From: Oscillospiraceae bacterium
Lineage (GTDB): Bacteria > Bacillota > Clostridia > Oscillospirales > Oscillospiraceae
Direction of reading: 5' to 3'
Assembly: GCA_022800665.1 (NCBI GenBank)
Contig: JAAWQS010000002.1
Coordinates: 42,570 to 106,569, forward strand
DNA length: 64,000 nt
Shown here in pieces: positions 1-9,016 of this stretch; within the stretch, counting starts at the first letter, position 1, and every line of letters begins with the position of its first letter. Both the position numbers and the translations under genes were made by a program. The notes beneath the pieces are model-generated. The model was not told the DNA's origin, did no database searches, and was given only the letters and a program-made list of their open reading frames with translations.

Positions 1-42
1 TTTGCCATCTATTTTTTTGGTTGACATTTTCCAATTGTGACG

Positions 43-71
43 TTGCCAGACGGACATTTTTAGGCTATACT
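43..71 (+). promoter_or_regulatory. Sigma-A-type promoter for the M17 aminopeptidase
   Basis: TTGCCA-N17-TATACT about 50 bp upstream of the start codon. Confidence 0.6.
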
Positions 72-118
72 GTCCGCAAGCGCCGCCGGAGGGGCGGCGG
101 ATAAGGAGGAACTTTGTT

Positions 119-1483
119 GTGAAAAGATACCAGCAAGAAGCTGTGGAAGTAAAAATCCGCCCCGCAGAGGGGGAATATCTGAAGGTCCGGACTCAGTCCT
201 GCGGGGACCAACCGGCGGTTATCACCGTGGGCCGCGGGGCGGATTGGTCGCCTCTGGCCTGCAAGGACGTCTATGGCCGGGCAGTCAAGGAGGCTGTGCA
301 GCAGGGCTTTGGCAGCGGCGTATTTGACCTGTCCCCGGCTGCCGAACTGGGTCTGCCGGGTATCTGCGCCGCGCTGGAGGGCATCTTCGGCGGCGCGTAC
401 CGGAAGAATTTTACCATCACAGGCCAGTGGGAGCCGGATATGACCTGCTATGCGGACGGCAGCGGCTGGACGGACGGGGAATTGCAGACAGCGTTGGAGC
501 TGGCGCGGTCGGTCATGGAAGCCCGGAATCTGGTCAACCGTCCCGCCAACCTGCTGCCGGCGGACTGTCTGGCCCAGGAGCTGGCGGACTTGGTGGAGGG
601 CCTGCCCGTGGAGACGCAGATTTACAAATGCCCGGAGCTGAAGGAGCGGGGGCTGAACGGCCTGCTGGCCGTAGGAGGCAGTACCAGCATCCATCCCCCT
701 GCGCTGACCGTGCTGCGCTACAACGGTGCGCCGGAGAGCAGCGAGCGGCTGGGCATCGTGGGCAAGGGCGTGGCCGTGGACACCGGCGGATACAGTCTGA
801 AACCCAGAGCCAGCATGGAGGGTATCAAGGGCGACATGGCCGGCGGCGCGGCTGCGGCGGCTGCGGTGCGGGCGTTGGCGGCGGCTGGCGCGGCGGTGAA
901 CGTGACCGCTGTGATTCCCTGCTGTGAAAACCGCATCGCCCCGGACAGCGCGGTGCCGGGGGACCTGATCCGTTCCTTCTCCGGCAAAACCATTGAGATT
1001 CTCAACACCGACGCCGAGGGACGGCTGATTCTGGCCGACGGACTGACCTGGGCTGTCCAGGAGGAGAAATGCACCCGGCTGGTGGATGTGGCGACCCTCA
1101 CCGGCGCGATTGCCGCCATGCTGGGCCAGGTAGCCGCCGGCGTGATGAGCAGCGACGACGAGTGGTACGGCAGTTTGGAAAAGGCGGCGGCGTTGTCGGG
1201 CGAGAAATACTGGCGGATGCCCGCCTATGAGGAGTACGAGAAGCTGATCGAGAGCGATCTGGCCGACCTGCGCAACACCAGTAAGGACGGCTGCGGCTCC
1301 ATCACGGCTGGACTGTTCCTGCAGCGCTTTACCGAGGGCCTGCCCTGGCTGCATCTGGACATCGCCGGGACTGCGGACCTGAAAAAGCCTGTCTGGCAGC
1401 ATCAGGTCCGCGGGGCAACTGGCGCGGCGGTCACAACGCTGTTCTATCTGGCTAAGGAGATGGAGCAGGTTTCTGCTAAGTAA
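119..1483 (+). CDS. Leucyl aminopeptidase family protein (M17)
   Basis: ORF with VDTGGYSLKP, GDMAGGAA and NTDAEGRLILADGL motifs typical of M17 active/metal sites; RBS aaggagg upstream; start is GTG. Confidence 0.9.
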   Translation: MKRYQQEAVEVKIRPAEGEYLKVRTQSCGDQPAVITVGRGADWSPLACKDVYGRAVKEAVQQGFGSGVFDLSPAAELGLPGICAALEGIFGGAYRKNFTITGQWEPDMTCYADGSGWTDGELQTALELARSVMEARNLVNRPANLLPADCLAQELADLVEGLPVETQIYKCPELKERGLNGLLAVGGSTSIHPPALTVLRYNGAPESSERLGIVGKGVAVDTGGYSLKPRASMEGIKGDMAGGAAAAAAVRALAAAGAAVNVTAVIPCCENRIAPDSAVPGDLIRSFSGKTIEILNTDAEGRLILADGLTWAVQEEKCTRLVDVATLTGAIAAMLGQVAAGVMSSDDEWYGSLEKAAALSGEKYWRMPAYEEYEKLIESDLADLRNTSKDGCGSITAGLFLQRFTEGLPWLHLDIAGTADLKKPVWQHQVRGATGAAVTTLFYLAKEMEQVSAK

Positions 1484-1528
1484 GAAAATTTCTGCCTGAG
1501 CGGATGCAGGGTCAGACCCGAAATAGAA

Positions 1529-1564
1529 GGAGGATACCGGCAAAAAACCGGTACCCTCCCTTTT
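1529..1564. terminator. Intrinsic terminator (convergent)
   Basis: GGAGGaTACCGG caaaaaa CCGGTAcCCTCC followed by CTTTT. Confidence 0.7.
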
Positions 1565-1573
1565 AGCCTGTAT

Positions 1574-1756
1574 TCAAGTAGCAGATAACACGATCAATTT
1601 ACCGCTCTCCGGCTCTTCGTCCTGATCTGCGGATACATACATCTCCTCACAATCCTGCTGGGCCTGGATGAGAGCCTGTCTGACGTTCTCCAAAGCGTTG
1701 ATCGCATCCTCCGTGGCGTTGAACATCGTCAGGTACATTTTTTTGTAGTCTACCAT
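1574..1756 (-). CDS. 60-aa small acidic, probably coiled-coil protein of unknown function (MVDYKKMYLTMFNATEDAINALENVRQALIQAQQDCEEMYV...)
   Basis: ORF with SD GAAGGAG; the same start (MVDYKKMYL) recurs at 63973 in the inverted copy with a conserved upstream region. Confidence 0.7.
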   Translation of the reverse strand: MVDYKKMYLTMFNATEDAINALENVRQALIQAQQDCEEMYVSADQDEEPESGKLIVLSAT

Positions 1757-1872
1757 ACGTCTCCTTCCCTACGGCTTCTGCCGTATGGACACAAAATCTC
1801 GCCGGGGTGGCCCCGGACGGGGGCGGGCGTTTACGCCCGCGTCCCGCCGGACCCTTTCCCGCCGAGACAAAC
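1757..1872 (-). ncRNA. GC-rich nested-hairpin leader upstream of the small ORF (copy 1)
   Basis: Minus strand TCTCGGCGGG...CCCGGCGAGA outer stem, GCGGGCgtaaaCGCCCGC inner stem, TACGGCagaaGCCGTA hairpin next to the SD; conserved in copy 2 at 63858-63972. Confidence 0.55.
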
Positions 1873-2106
1873 AAAAAGCGGCGCAGGATATAATTACCCC
1901 ACACCGCATATGTACAGACACAAACCCCATATTGTGAAACAGTCCCCCGTGGTAGGAAGTGAGAAAATGGCTATTGAAAAAAGATGGGAAGACTGTTATA
2001 ATAGGAGCTGGCGTAGCAAATGCTATTGTGTAGGAGGGCTTTTCTCCTGCATAGGGGCATGGGTGAGTGCCAGTCGCCCATGTCCTGCCTTATTATTTGC
2101 CTCGTT
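1873..2106 (-). ncRNA. Structured RNA, about 235 nt, with its own promoter and terminator (copy 1)
   Basis: Promoter TTGTCA-N17-TATGAT; hairpins CATGGGCGA(7-nt loop)TCACCCATG and AGGAG(7-nt loop)CTCCT; terminator GCGGTGtGG...CC..CGCCGCTTTTTG; conserved in copy 2. Confidence 0.6.
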
Positions 2107-2112
2107 GCTGTT

Positions 2113-2141
2113 ATCATATCACGTTTTCCACGCTTTGACAA
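2113..2141 (-). promoter_or_regulatory. Promoter of structured RNA copy 1
   Basis: Minus strand TTGTCA-N17-TATGAT, identical boxes in copy 2. Confidence 0.7.
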
Positions 2142-2344
2142 GTAGTTTCTTTCAAATATCCAATTTCCCCCCCCCCCGCGTCCGACAGCCTTCGCAGACT
2201 GCCGGGCGCGTCTTTTTACGGAGATTCAACCATCGGCTGCCTTAATTATTATATTTTTTATAAAAAATATTTTCTGTATTGCACAAAAAAACGGCTCGCG
2301 AATGGTAAGTAATGTAGAAAATGGTCTACACCTTCAGAAAATGG

Positions 2345-2373
2345 TTGCCAAGTTATCATCAATACGTTATAAT
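2345..2373 (+). promoter_or_regulatory. Promoter of the oligopeptide ABC operon
   Basis: TTGCCA-N17-TATAAT. Confidence 0.65.
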
Positions 2374-2516
2374 ACAGAAAAAATGAAAAAACTGTTAACG
2401 GCATAAGCCGTGACAGCCGTTCTGTGTGTTGTGTGTTTTTTGTTATCGTCCGTCCCCCCTGTCGTGTAAACCCGCGCAAGCGGTTTGCAATATTAAATAA
2501 TCGGAGGAAATTGCGA

Positions 2517-4184
2517 ATGAAAAGATTGTTACCCCTCTTGCTTGCCGTTGTGATGACCCTCGGTCTGGTCGCCTGCGGCGGTAATTCCGGCGGAAACTCC
2601 GGCGGCAATTCCGGCAACTCCGGCAACTCCGGCAACTCCGGAACCACCACTCCCCCTGCGGACAGCGGCAATGACGCCGGCGATACCGCCGGCACGTCAG
2701 GAGACAAGTCTCCTGACAATGACTTTGTCATCGCCATGCCCAACGACGCCACCCACCTGGACCCCCATGTCTCCAGCAACGGCTATTCCAACCAGATCAC
2801 CAACGCCATGTACGAGGGCCTGCTGGGATTCAATGAGCAGACAGAGGTCATTCCTGTGCTGGCTACCGACTGGTCCGTGTCCGAGGACGCGCTGGTCTAT
2901 ACCTTCAAGCTCCGGGAAGGCGTCACCTTCCACGACGGCGAGACCTTCAACGCCGAGGCTGTCAAGGCCGTTTGGGAGCGCGGTAAGGACACCAGCCTGA
3001 GCCTGAACCGGAACACCAAGAAGTGGACCGACGTGGAGGTGCTGGGCGAGTACGAGGTGGCCATCCACATCGAGTCCCCCGACAACACCTTCATCAATAA
3101 GCTCACCCAGGTCCGTATGGTCTCCCCCAAGGCGATGGCCATGGATAATGCCAGCGACTACCTGGCAAAGAACTCCGCCGGTACCGGCCCCTTCAAGCTC
3201 TCCGAGCGTGTGGACGGCGGCTATACCAAGATGGTTCCCTATGAGAACTATTGGCAGGACGGCCCCACCGTGGACAGCCTGACCTTCGAAGTGGTGCCTG
3301 AGGACGCTTCCCGTATGGCGAAGCTCCAGACCGGCGAGGCTGACCTCATTTACCCGGTTCCCGTGACCGACATTGAGCGCCTGCAGAGCGAAAGCCCCAA
3401 CATCATCGTTGACGTGCGCGACACCACCATTTTCCGCTATGTCACCCTGAACACCGAGTGGGCTCTGCCCGATGGCCGCAAGCCCTTTGCTGACAAGCGC
3501 GTCCGTCAGGCCCTCAACTACGCCTTTGACAGCGAGGCTTATGCTAAGATCGTCTTCAACGGCTACGCCAAGGAGCCGACCTCCTGCTTCGCCGATACCA
3601 TCATGTACCACTCCCCCAACACCCCCTACAAGGCTGACCTGGAGAAAGCCAAGAGTCTGATGAAGGAGGCCGGGTTCGAGGACGGTTTCGATGTTGAGAT
3701 CATCGTCGATAACACCACCATCGAGCAGAAGGGCGCAACCTTCGTCATGCAGCAGCTCAGCCAGATCGGCGTGAACGTGAAGCTGCTGGCCAACGAGTCC
3801 ACCGTCAACGCCGAGGCCACCAGCGCACCGCTGGAGACCACCACCGTCCAGATGTGGTACGTCAACTGGTCCTCCGGTTCCTTCGAGGCCGACGGTTCCA
3901 TGCGCAGCATCCTCCACAGCGATAAGATGCCGCCGGATGGCTACAACACCGCCTTCTGGAAGAACGAGGAGTTCGACAAGCTGCTGGACGACGCTCTGAA
4001 GATGACCGACACTAAGGAGATCGCCGATACCTACGCCAAGGCGCAGGCCGTGGTTTGGGAGGAGTGCCCCTGGATGTTCCTGGGCAACGATAACGCCATT
4101 GTAGCTTACCAGCCCTACTGCACGGGCCTGCAGTTCAAGCCCGGCGACGAGGTCGTGGTCACCACCATCGGCCTGGATCACTAA
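2517..4184 (+). CDS. ABC transporter substrate-binding lipoprotein, family 5 (oligo/dipeptide)
   Basis: Lipobox LVACGG, Gly/Asn/Ser-rich linker, SBP_bac_5-like sequence (LDPHVSSNGYSNQITNAMYEGLLGFNE...); SD ggagga. Confidence 0.92.
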   Translation: MKRLLPLLLAVVMTLGLVACGGNSGGNSGGNSGNSGNSGNSGTTTPPADSGNDAGDTAGTSGDKSPDNDFVIAMPNDATHLDPHVSSNGYSNQITNAMYEGLLGFNEQTEVIPVLATDWSVSEDALVYTFKLREGVTFHDGETFNAEAVKAVWERGKDTSLSLNRNTKKWTDVEVLGEYEVAIHIESPDNTFINKLTQVRMVSPKAMAMDNASDYLAKNSAGTGPFKLSERVDGGYTKMVPYENYWQDGPTVDSLTFEVVPEDASRMAKLQTGEADLIYPVPVTDIERLQSESPNIIVDVRDTTIFRYVTLNTEWALPDGRKPFADKRVRQALNYAFDSEAYAKIVFNGYAKEPTSCFADTIMYHSPNTPYKADLEKAKSLMKEAGFEDGFDVEIIVDNTTIEQKGATFVMQQLSQIGVNVKLLANESTVNAEATSAPLETTTVQMWYVNWSSGSFEADGSMRSILHSDKMPPDGYNTAFWKNEEFDKLLDDALKMTDTKEIADTYAKAQAVVWEECPWMFLGNDNAIVAYQPYCTGLQFKPGDEVVVTTIGLDH

Positions 4185-4272
4185 TCAAAGAAACGACTGT
4201 GTAACCGTGTGAAAATCTTGGACGCGCAGCGCACGGAAGATCGATATTGTCCGCGCGCCGGTGGCCTGGAAG

Positions 4273-4300
4273 CGGAGCAGGCATAGCCTGCTCCGTTTTT
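4273..4300 (+). terminator. Intra-operon terminator/attenuator between SBP and permease genes
   Basis: CGGAGCAGGC ata GCCTGCTCCG followed by TTTTTGTTG. Confidence 0.7.
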
Positions 4301-4347
4301 GTTGTCAAAAACATGTCAATAAAATTGAGAATGAGGGAGGAATTGAT

Positions 4348-5268
4348 ATGGGTAGATATATCGCCAGACGGCTTTTGGAAACGATCCCGCTGCTGCTGGT
4401 CATTTCCATCTTTGTATTTATGTTTATCCATCTGCTGCCCGGCGACCCGGCCCGGCAGATGGCCGGACTGGAGGCCCCGCCGGAGGAGGTGCAGGCCATC
4501 CGCGAGGAGTACAATCTGGATAAACCCCTGCTTGAGCAATATTTCATCTACATGAAGGGCCTGCTGACCGGCGATATGGGCCGCAGCCTCAAGGTCAAAA
4601 TCCCCGTCTCCGAGCTCATTGCGTCCCGCTTCCCCTTTACCCTGCAGCTGGTGTTTGCCGGACTGCTCTGGGGGCCTGTCCTGGGCATCCTCATCGGCGT
4701 CATCAGCGCCATCAAGCGGGGCACCTGGGTGGATATGCTGGGTATGCTCATCGCCATCTGCGGCCTGTCCGCCCCCGGCTTTGTGCTGGGCCTGGTGGGT
4801 ATCCAGGTCTTCTCCGTGAAGCTGGGATGGTTCCCCACCGGCGGCCTGGATGGGATTAAGAGCCTGTTCCTGCCGTCTATCGTCATGGGTACCGGCATCA
4901 TGGCTACCCTGGCCCGCTACTCCCGGTCCTCCATGCTGGAGGTGCTGCGGGAGGACTATGTCCGCACCGCGCGGGCCAAGGGCCAGAAGGAGTCCATTGT
5001 CATGTTCCGCCATGCCTTCAAAAACTCGCTTATTCAGGTGGTGACAATCCTGGGCCTGCAGATTGGCGGTCTGCTCTCCGGCTCCGTCATTACGGAGAAT
5101 ATTTTCTCCATCCCTGGCATGGGCCGCCTGCTGACGGATTCCATCTCCTACCGCGACTACCCCGCCATTCAGGGACTGCTGATGATTTTCGCCCTGGAAT
5201 ACGTGCTCATCAACCTCATCGTGGATGTGCTCTATGGCGTCATCAACCCGAAGATTCGTTTCGATTAA
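4348..5268 (+). CDS. Dipeptide/oligopeptide ABC transporter permease (DppB type)
   Basis: MGRYIARRLLETIPLLLVISIFVFMFIHLLPGDPA...; EAA-loop region. Confidence 0.92.
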   Translation: MGRYIARRLLETIPLLLVISIFVFMFIHLLPGDPARQMAGLEAPPEEVQAIREEYNLDKPLLEQYFIYMKGLLTGDMGRSLKVKIPVSELIASRFPFTLQLVFAGLLWGPVLGILIGVISAIKRGTWVDMLGMLIAICGLSAPGFVLGLVGIQVFSVKLGWFPTGGLDGIKSLFLPSIVMGTGIMATLARYSRSSMLEVLREDYVRTARAKGQKESIVMFRHAFKNSLIQVVTILGLQIGGLLSGSVITENIFSIPGMGRLLTDSISYRDYPAIQGLLMIFALEYVLINLIVDVLYGVINPKIRFD

Positions 5269-5289
5269 TGGGCAAGGAGGGAGGATATT

Positions 5290-6231
5290 ATGTCGAACAA
5301 ACCGAATGAACAGGAAGAGAAGGTTGTATCCCTGGAGAAAAACGCCGCTTCCTTTGAAGAAAATTACATAGACGAAAACATACTGGCGGACAGCAGCAGC
5401 AAGGTCAAGGAATTCATCAAAAAATTCATGAAGCGCAAGACCGCCGTCGCCGCCTTCATCATCATGGTTTTCCTGCTGATTATCGCCATCATCGGCCCCA
5501 GTCTGGCGCCCTACGATCCCGGCGCCTTTGACTACGACAACATCCTGTCCGGTCCCAGCGCAAAGCACTGGTTCGGTACGGACCACTTCGGCCAGGACAT
5601 CTTCAGCCGCATTCTCGCCGGCGCGCCCCAGACCCTGGGCGTAGCTCTGTCCTCCGTCATCGTGGGCGCGGCTCTGGGTACGGTGCTGGGCCTGCTGGCC
5701 GGTTACTACGGCGGCTGGATTGAAATGCTGGTCATGCGGGGCGCGGACGTGCTCTTCAGCTTCCCCGACATCCTGCTGGCCATCGCCATCGTGGCCCTGC
5801 TCGGCCCCGGCATCATCAACGTGTTTATCGCCGTGGCGGTCTTTACGGTCCCAAGCTTCGCCCGTATGATGCGAAGCGCCACGCTGGCCGTGAAAAGCTC
5901 CCTCTATGTGGAGGTGGCCCGCAGCCTGGGCTGCAAGGACGGACGGATCCTGTTTATCCACATCTTCCCCGGCACCATTCAGACTTTGATCGTCAACTTT
6001 ACCATGCGCATCGGTTCCGCCATCATGGCCGCGTCTTCCCTGAGCTTCCTGGGCTTCGGTGCGGATGTCACCTCCCCGGAGTGGGGCGCCATGCTGTCCC
6101 AGAGCCGCAGCTACCTGAATACCGCACCCCACATGGTGTACTTCCCGGCTCTGGTCATCTTCATCACCGTCCTGGCCTTCAACCTCTTCGGCGACGGCCT
6201 GCGGGATACCCTTGATCCCAAGATCAAGTGA
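5290..6231 (+). CDS. Dipeptide/oligopeptide ABC transporter permease (DppC type)
   Basis: FGTDHFGQDIFSRILAGAPQTLGVAL and downstream EAA motif. Confidence 0.92.
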   Translation: MSNKPNEQEEKVVSLEKNAASFEENYIDENILADSSSKVKEFIKKFMKRKTAVAAFIIMVFLLIIAIIGPSLAPYDPGAFDYDNILSGPSAKHWFGTDHFGQDIFSRILAGAPQTLGVALSSVIVGAALGTVLGLLAGYYGGWIEMLVMRGADVLFSFPDILLAIAIVALLGPGIINVFIAVAVFTVPSFARMMRSATLAVKSSLYVEVARSLGCKDGRILFIHIFPGTIQTLIVNFTMRIGSAIMAASSLSFLGFGADVTSPEWGAMLSQSRSYLNTAPHMVYFPALVIFITVLAFNLFGDGLRDTLDPKIK

Positions 6232-6253
6232 CAGGTTGGAAAGGAGTTAAGAG

Positions 6254-7234
6254 ATGCAACGAGATGTATTGCTGAAGGTAGACCAGCTCCGCACGGAGTT
6301 CTTTTCCAGCAAAACCAAGAGCGTCACCGCTGTGGACAAGGTATCCTTCGATATCTATAAGGGCGAGATTCTGGGTCTGGTGGGCGAGTCCGGCTGCGGC
6401 AAGAGCGTGACCAGTCTGTCGGTCATGCAGCTGCTCAAGGATACCCCCGGCAAAGTGACCCACGGCCAGGTGCTGCTGGACGGCAAGGACCTGCTGAAAA
6501 TGTCCGGCGAGGAGGTCCGGGGCATCCGCGGCGGGCGGATGAGCATGATCTTCCAGGAGCCGATGAGCGCCCTGAACCCCTCCATGCGCATTGACCGGCA
6601 GATGATGGAGACCATCATGCTGCACACAGACAAAAATAAGGAGCAGGCCCGCGCCCACGCGGCGGATATGCTGAAAAAAGTGGGTATCCCCGACCCGGCC
6701 CGCGTCCTGAAAAACTACCCCCACCAGCTCTCCGGCGGCATGAGCCAGCGCGTGATGATCGCCATGGCCCTCAGCTGCGACCCGGAGCTGCTGATCGCCG
6801 ACGAACCCACCACCGCCCTGGACGTGACCATCCAGGCCCAGATCCTGGACCTGATGAAGAAGCTGCAGAAAGAGGCGCAGTCCAGTATTCTCCTCATCAC
6901 CCACGACCTGGGCGTGGTGGCGGAGATGTGCTCGCGGGTCATCGTCATGTACGCGGGCAAGATCGTGGAGGAGGCCCCGGTGGGACCCCTCTTCAACAGC
7001 CCCACCCACCCCTATACCCAGGGACTGATTGCCTCCGTACCCAAGCTGGGTTCCGGCGTCAAGGTCCTGCCCAGCATTCCGGGCAGCGTCCCGGACCTGG
7101 CCTCCATGCCCAAGGGGTGCCGCTTCGCGCCCCGGTGCAAGTATGCGACGGCCAAGTGCCATGAGAAGGAGCCGGAACTGGTGACTGTGGGTGAAAACCA
7201 GCGGTGCCGGTGCTGGCTGAAACAGGAAGGATGA
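6254..7234 (+). CDS. Peptide ABC transporter ATP-binding protein (DppD type)
   Basis: Walker [17 protein letters not shown] signature, Walker [10 protein letters not shown]-terminal oligopeptide/dipeptide Cys motif. Confidence 0.93.
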   Translation: MQRDVLLKVDQLRTEFFSSKTKSVTAVDKVSFDIYKGEILGLVGESGCGKSVTSLSVMQLLKDTPGKVTHGQVLLDGKDLLKMSGEEVRGIRGGRMSMIFQEPMSALNPSMRIDRQMMETIMLHTDKNKEQARAHAADMLKKVGIPDPARVLKNYPHQLSGGMSQRVMIAMALSCDPELLIADEPTTALDVTIQAQILDLMKKLQKEAQSSILLITHDLGVVAEMCSRVIVMYAGKIVEEAPVGPLFNSPTHPYTQGLIASVPKLGSGVKVLPSIPGSVPDLASMPKGCRFAPRCKYATAKCHEKEPELVTVGENQRCRCWLKQEG

Positions 7235-7247
7235 GGGGGAGCAGGCT

Positions 7248-8210
7248 ATGGAAAAAATTGTATCATTAAAGAATGTATGCAAGACCTTCCCCGTGGGGAA
7301 GTCCCTGCTGGGCAAGCCCACTAAGTTTGTCCACGCCGTCAACAACGTCAGCTTTGACGTCTACGAGGGCGAGACCTTCTCTATCGTGGGCGAGTCCGGC
7401 TGCGGCAAGAGTACCACCGGGCGCATCATCAACCACCTGCTGGCCCCGGAGAGCGGCGAGGTGTGGTTCACAGGCAAGGAGATTTCCCATATCTCCCAGG
7501 ACGAGATGCGGCCCCTGCGCAAGGATATGCAGATGATCTTCCAGGACCCCGCCGGGAGCCTGAACCCCAGAATGCGGGTGTCGGAGCTGATTGAGGAGCC
7601 GCTTCTCATCCACACGGAGATGAACGCGGAGGAGCGCGGCAAAGTGGTGGCCGAGCTGCTGGGCATCGTGGGCCTGAGCGCCAAGCACGCCCAGCGGTAT
7701 CCCCACGAGTTCTCCGGCGGTCAGAAACAGCGCATCGGCATCGCCCGCGCGCTGACGGTGAACCCCAAGCTGGTCATCGCTGACGAGCCGATTTCCGCCC
7801 TGGACGTGTCCATTCAGGCCCAGGTGCTCAATCTGCTCCACCGTTTGCAGGAGCAGTATAAGCTGACCTATGTGTTCATCTCCCACGACCTGTCGGTGGT
7901 GGAGATGATCTCCGACCGCATTGCGGTCATGTACCTGGGCTTTGTGGTGGAGACCGCCCCGAAAGAAAAGCTCTACGCCATGCCGGCCCATCCCTACACC
8001 CAGGCCCTGCTGTCCGCCGTCCCCATCCCGGACCCGGACCGCAAGCATGACCGTATTATCCTGGAGGGAGATATCCCCAGCACCATCAATCTGCCCGCCG
8101 GCTGCCCCTTCGCGGCCCGGTGCAAGATGTGCAAGCAGGTGTGTCTGGAGCAGCGTCCGGCAACGAAAGAAGTGGAGACAGGCCATTTCGTAGCCTGTCA
8201 CCAGGTTTGA
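7248..8210 (+). CDS. Peptide ABC transporter ATP-binding protein (DppF type)
   Basis: [35 protein letters not shown]. Confidence 0.93.
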   Translation: MEKIVSLKNVCKTFPVGKSLLGKPTKFVHAVNNVSFDVYEGETFSIVGESGCGKSTTGRIINHLLAPESGEVWFTGKEISHISQDEMRPLRKDMQMIFQDPAGSLNPRMRVSELIEEPLLIHTEMNAEERGKVVAELLGIVGLSAKHAQRYPHEFSGGQKQRIGIARALTVNPKLVIADEPISALDVSIQAQVLNLLHRLQEQYKLTYVFISHDLSVVEMISDRIAVMYLGFVVETAPKEKLYAMPAHPYTQALLSAVPIPDPDRKHDRIILEGDIPSTINLPAGCPFAARCKMCKQVCLEQRPATKEVETGHFVACHQV

Positions 8211-8245
8211 TGGATGGATGAAAAGAAGTGAAAGGGTAAACATTT

Positions 8246-8998
8246 ATGAATAAACCACTGATCGAAGCATGTGTTGATTCCTATGCCTCCTGTATGGCCG
8301 CGGCCAAGGGCGGCGCAGACCGGCTGGAGCTGTGCGCTAATCTGGCTATCGGCGGTACGACGCCTTCCGCCGCCGTGTTCAAGCAGGTCCAGCGGGACTG
8401 TGATGTCAAAATCAATGTGCTCATCCGCCCCCGGTTTGGCGACTTCCTGTACACGGAGCCGGAGATGGAGGAGATGTGCGAGGAGATTAAGATGTTCCGC
8501 GACCTGGGCGTCAACGGCGTGGTCATCGGCGCCCTGACCCCCGACGGACAGCTGGATTTGGAGAAAATGCGCCGTCTGATGGACTGCGCCGGCGGTATCG
8601 ACGTGACGCTCCACCGGGCCTTCGACATGACCAAGGACCCCTATGAGACCCTGGAGGCGGCGGTATCCCTGGGCTGCAGGACCATTCTGACCTCCGGCCA
8701 GGAGAAGGACGTGGCGGCGGGCAAGGATACGCTCAAGGGCGTCTATGCCAAGGCGGCGGGCCGGATTGACATTATGGCCGGCTGCGGCGTGAAAAAGTGG
8801 AATATCCAGGAGATTCACGACCACACGGGCATTATCGTCTTCCACACCACCGGGCGGAAAGCCCCCCTGGACAGCGGCATGGTCTACCGGAAGAGTACCG
8901 TCTTTATGGGCCTGCCCTCCCTGTCGGAGTACGAGGTCTGGCAGACCGACGAGCAGGAGTTCCGGGAGTGCGCCCAGATTGTACATGCATTTGCGTAA
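8246..8998 (+). CDS. cutC: CutC family TIM-barrel protein
   Basis: IEACVDSYASCMAAAKGGADRLELCANLAIGGTTPS...DVKINVLIRPRFGDFLY...VTLHRAFDM. Confidence 0.9.
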   Translation: MNKPLIEACVDSYASCMAAAKGGADRLELCANLAIGGTTPSAAVFKQVQRDCDVKINVLIRPRFGDFLYTEPEMEEMCEEIKMFRDLGVNGVVIGALTPDGQLDLEKMRRLMDCAGGIDVTLHRAFDMTKDPYETLEAAVSLGCRTILTSGQEKDVAAGKDTLKGVYAKAAGRIDIMAGCGVKKWNIQEIHDHTGIIVFHTTGRKAPLDSGMVYRKSTVFMGLPSLSEYEVWQTDEQEFRECAQIVHAFA

Positions 8999-9016
8999 AA
9001 ACTGAGCTATAAGACA

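Noticed and set aside
65-1543. Long minus-strand ORF (492 aa) opposite the aminopeptidase
   Set aside because: Shadow ORF from high-GC antisense codon bias; low-complexity His/Gln/Arg-rich translation, no RBS, and the plus-strand gene is clear.
1873-2106. 6S RNA or T-box identity for the repeated RNA
   Set aside because: No T-box AGGGTGGNACCGCG core and no clear long rod with central bubble typical of 6S; two copies near unrelated genes also argue against it. A covariance-model search is needed to exclude these fully.
1910-2245. Plus-strand 111-aa ORF in the repeated module
   Set aside because: Opposite strand to the predicted promoter/terminator; the two module copies differ by patterns explained by RNA hairpins, not by codon conservation.
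2697-4181. Minus-strand 494-aa ORF opposite the substrate-binding protein
   Set aside because: Antisense artefact; Val/Gly/His-rich without recognisable domains.
4159-6132. Minus-strand 657-aa ORF opposite the permease genes
   Set aside because: Antisense of two well-supported permeases; composition typical of shadow ORFs.
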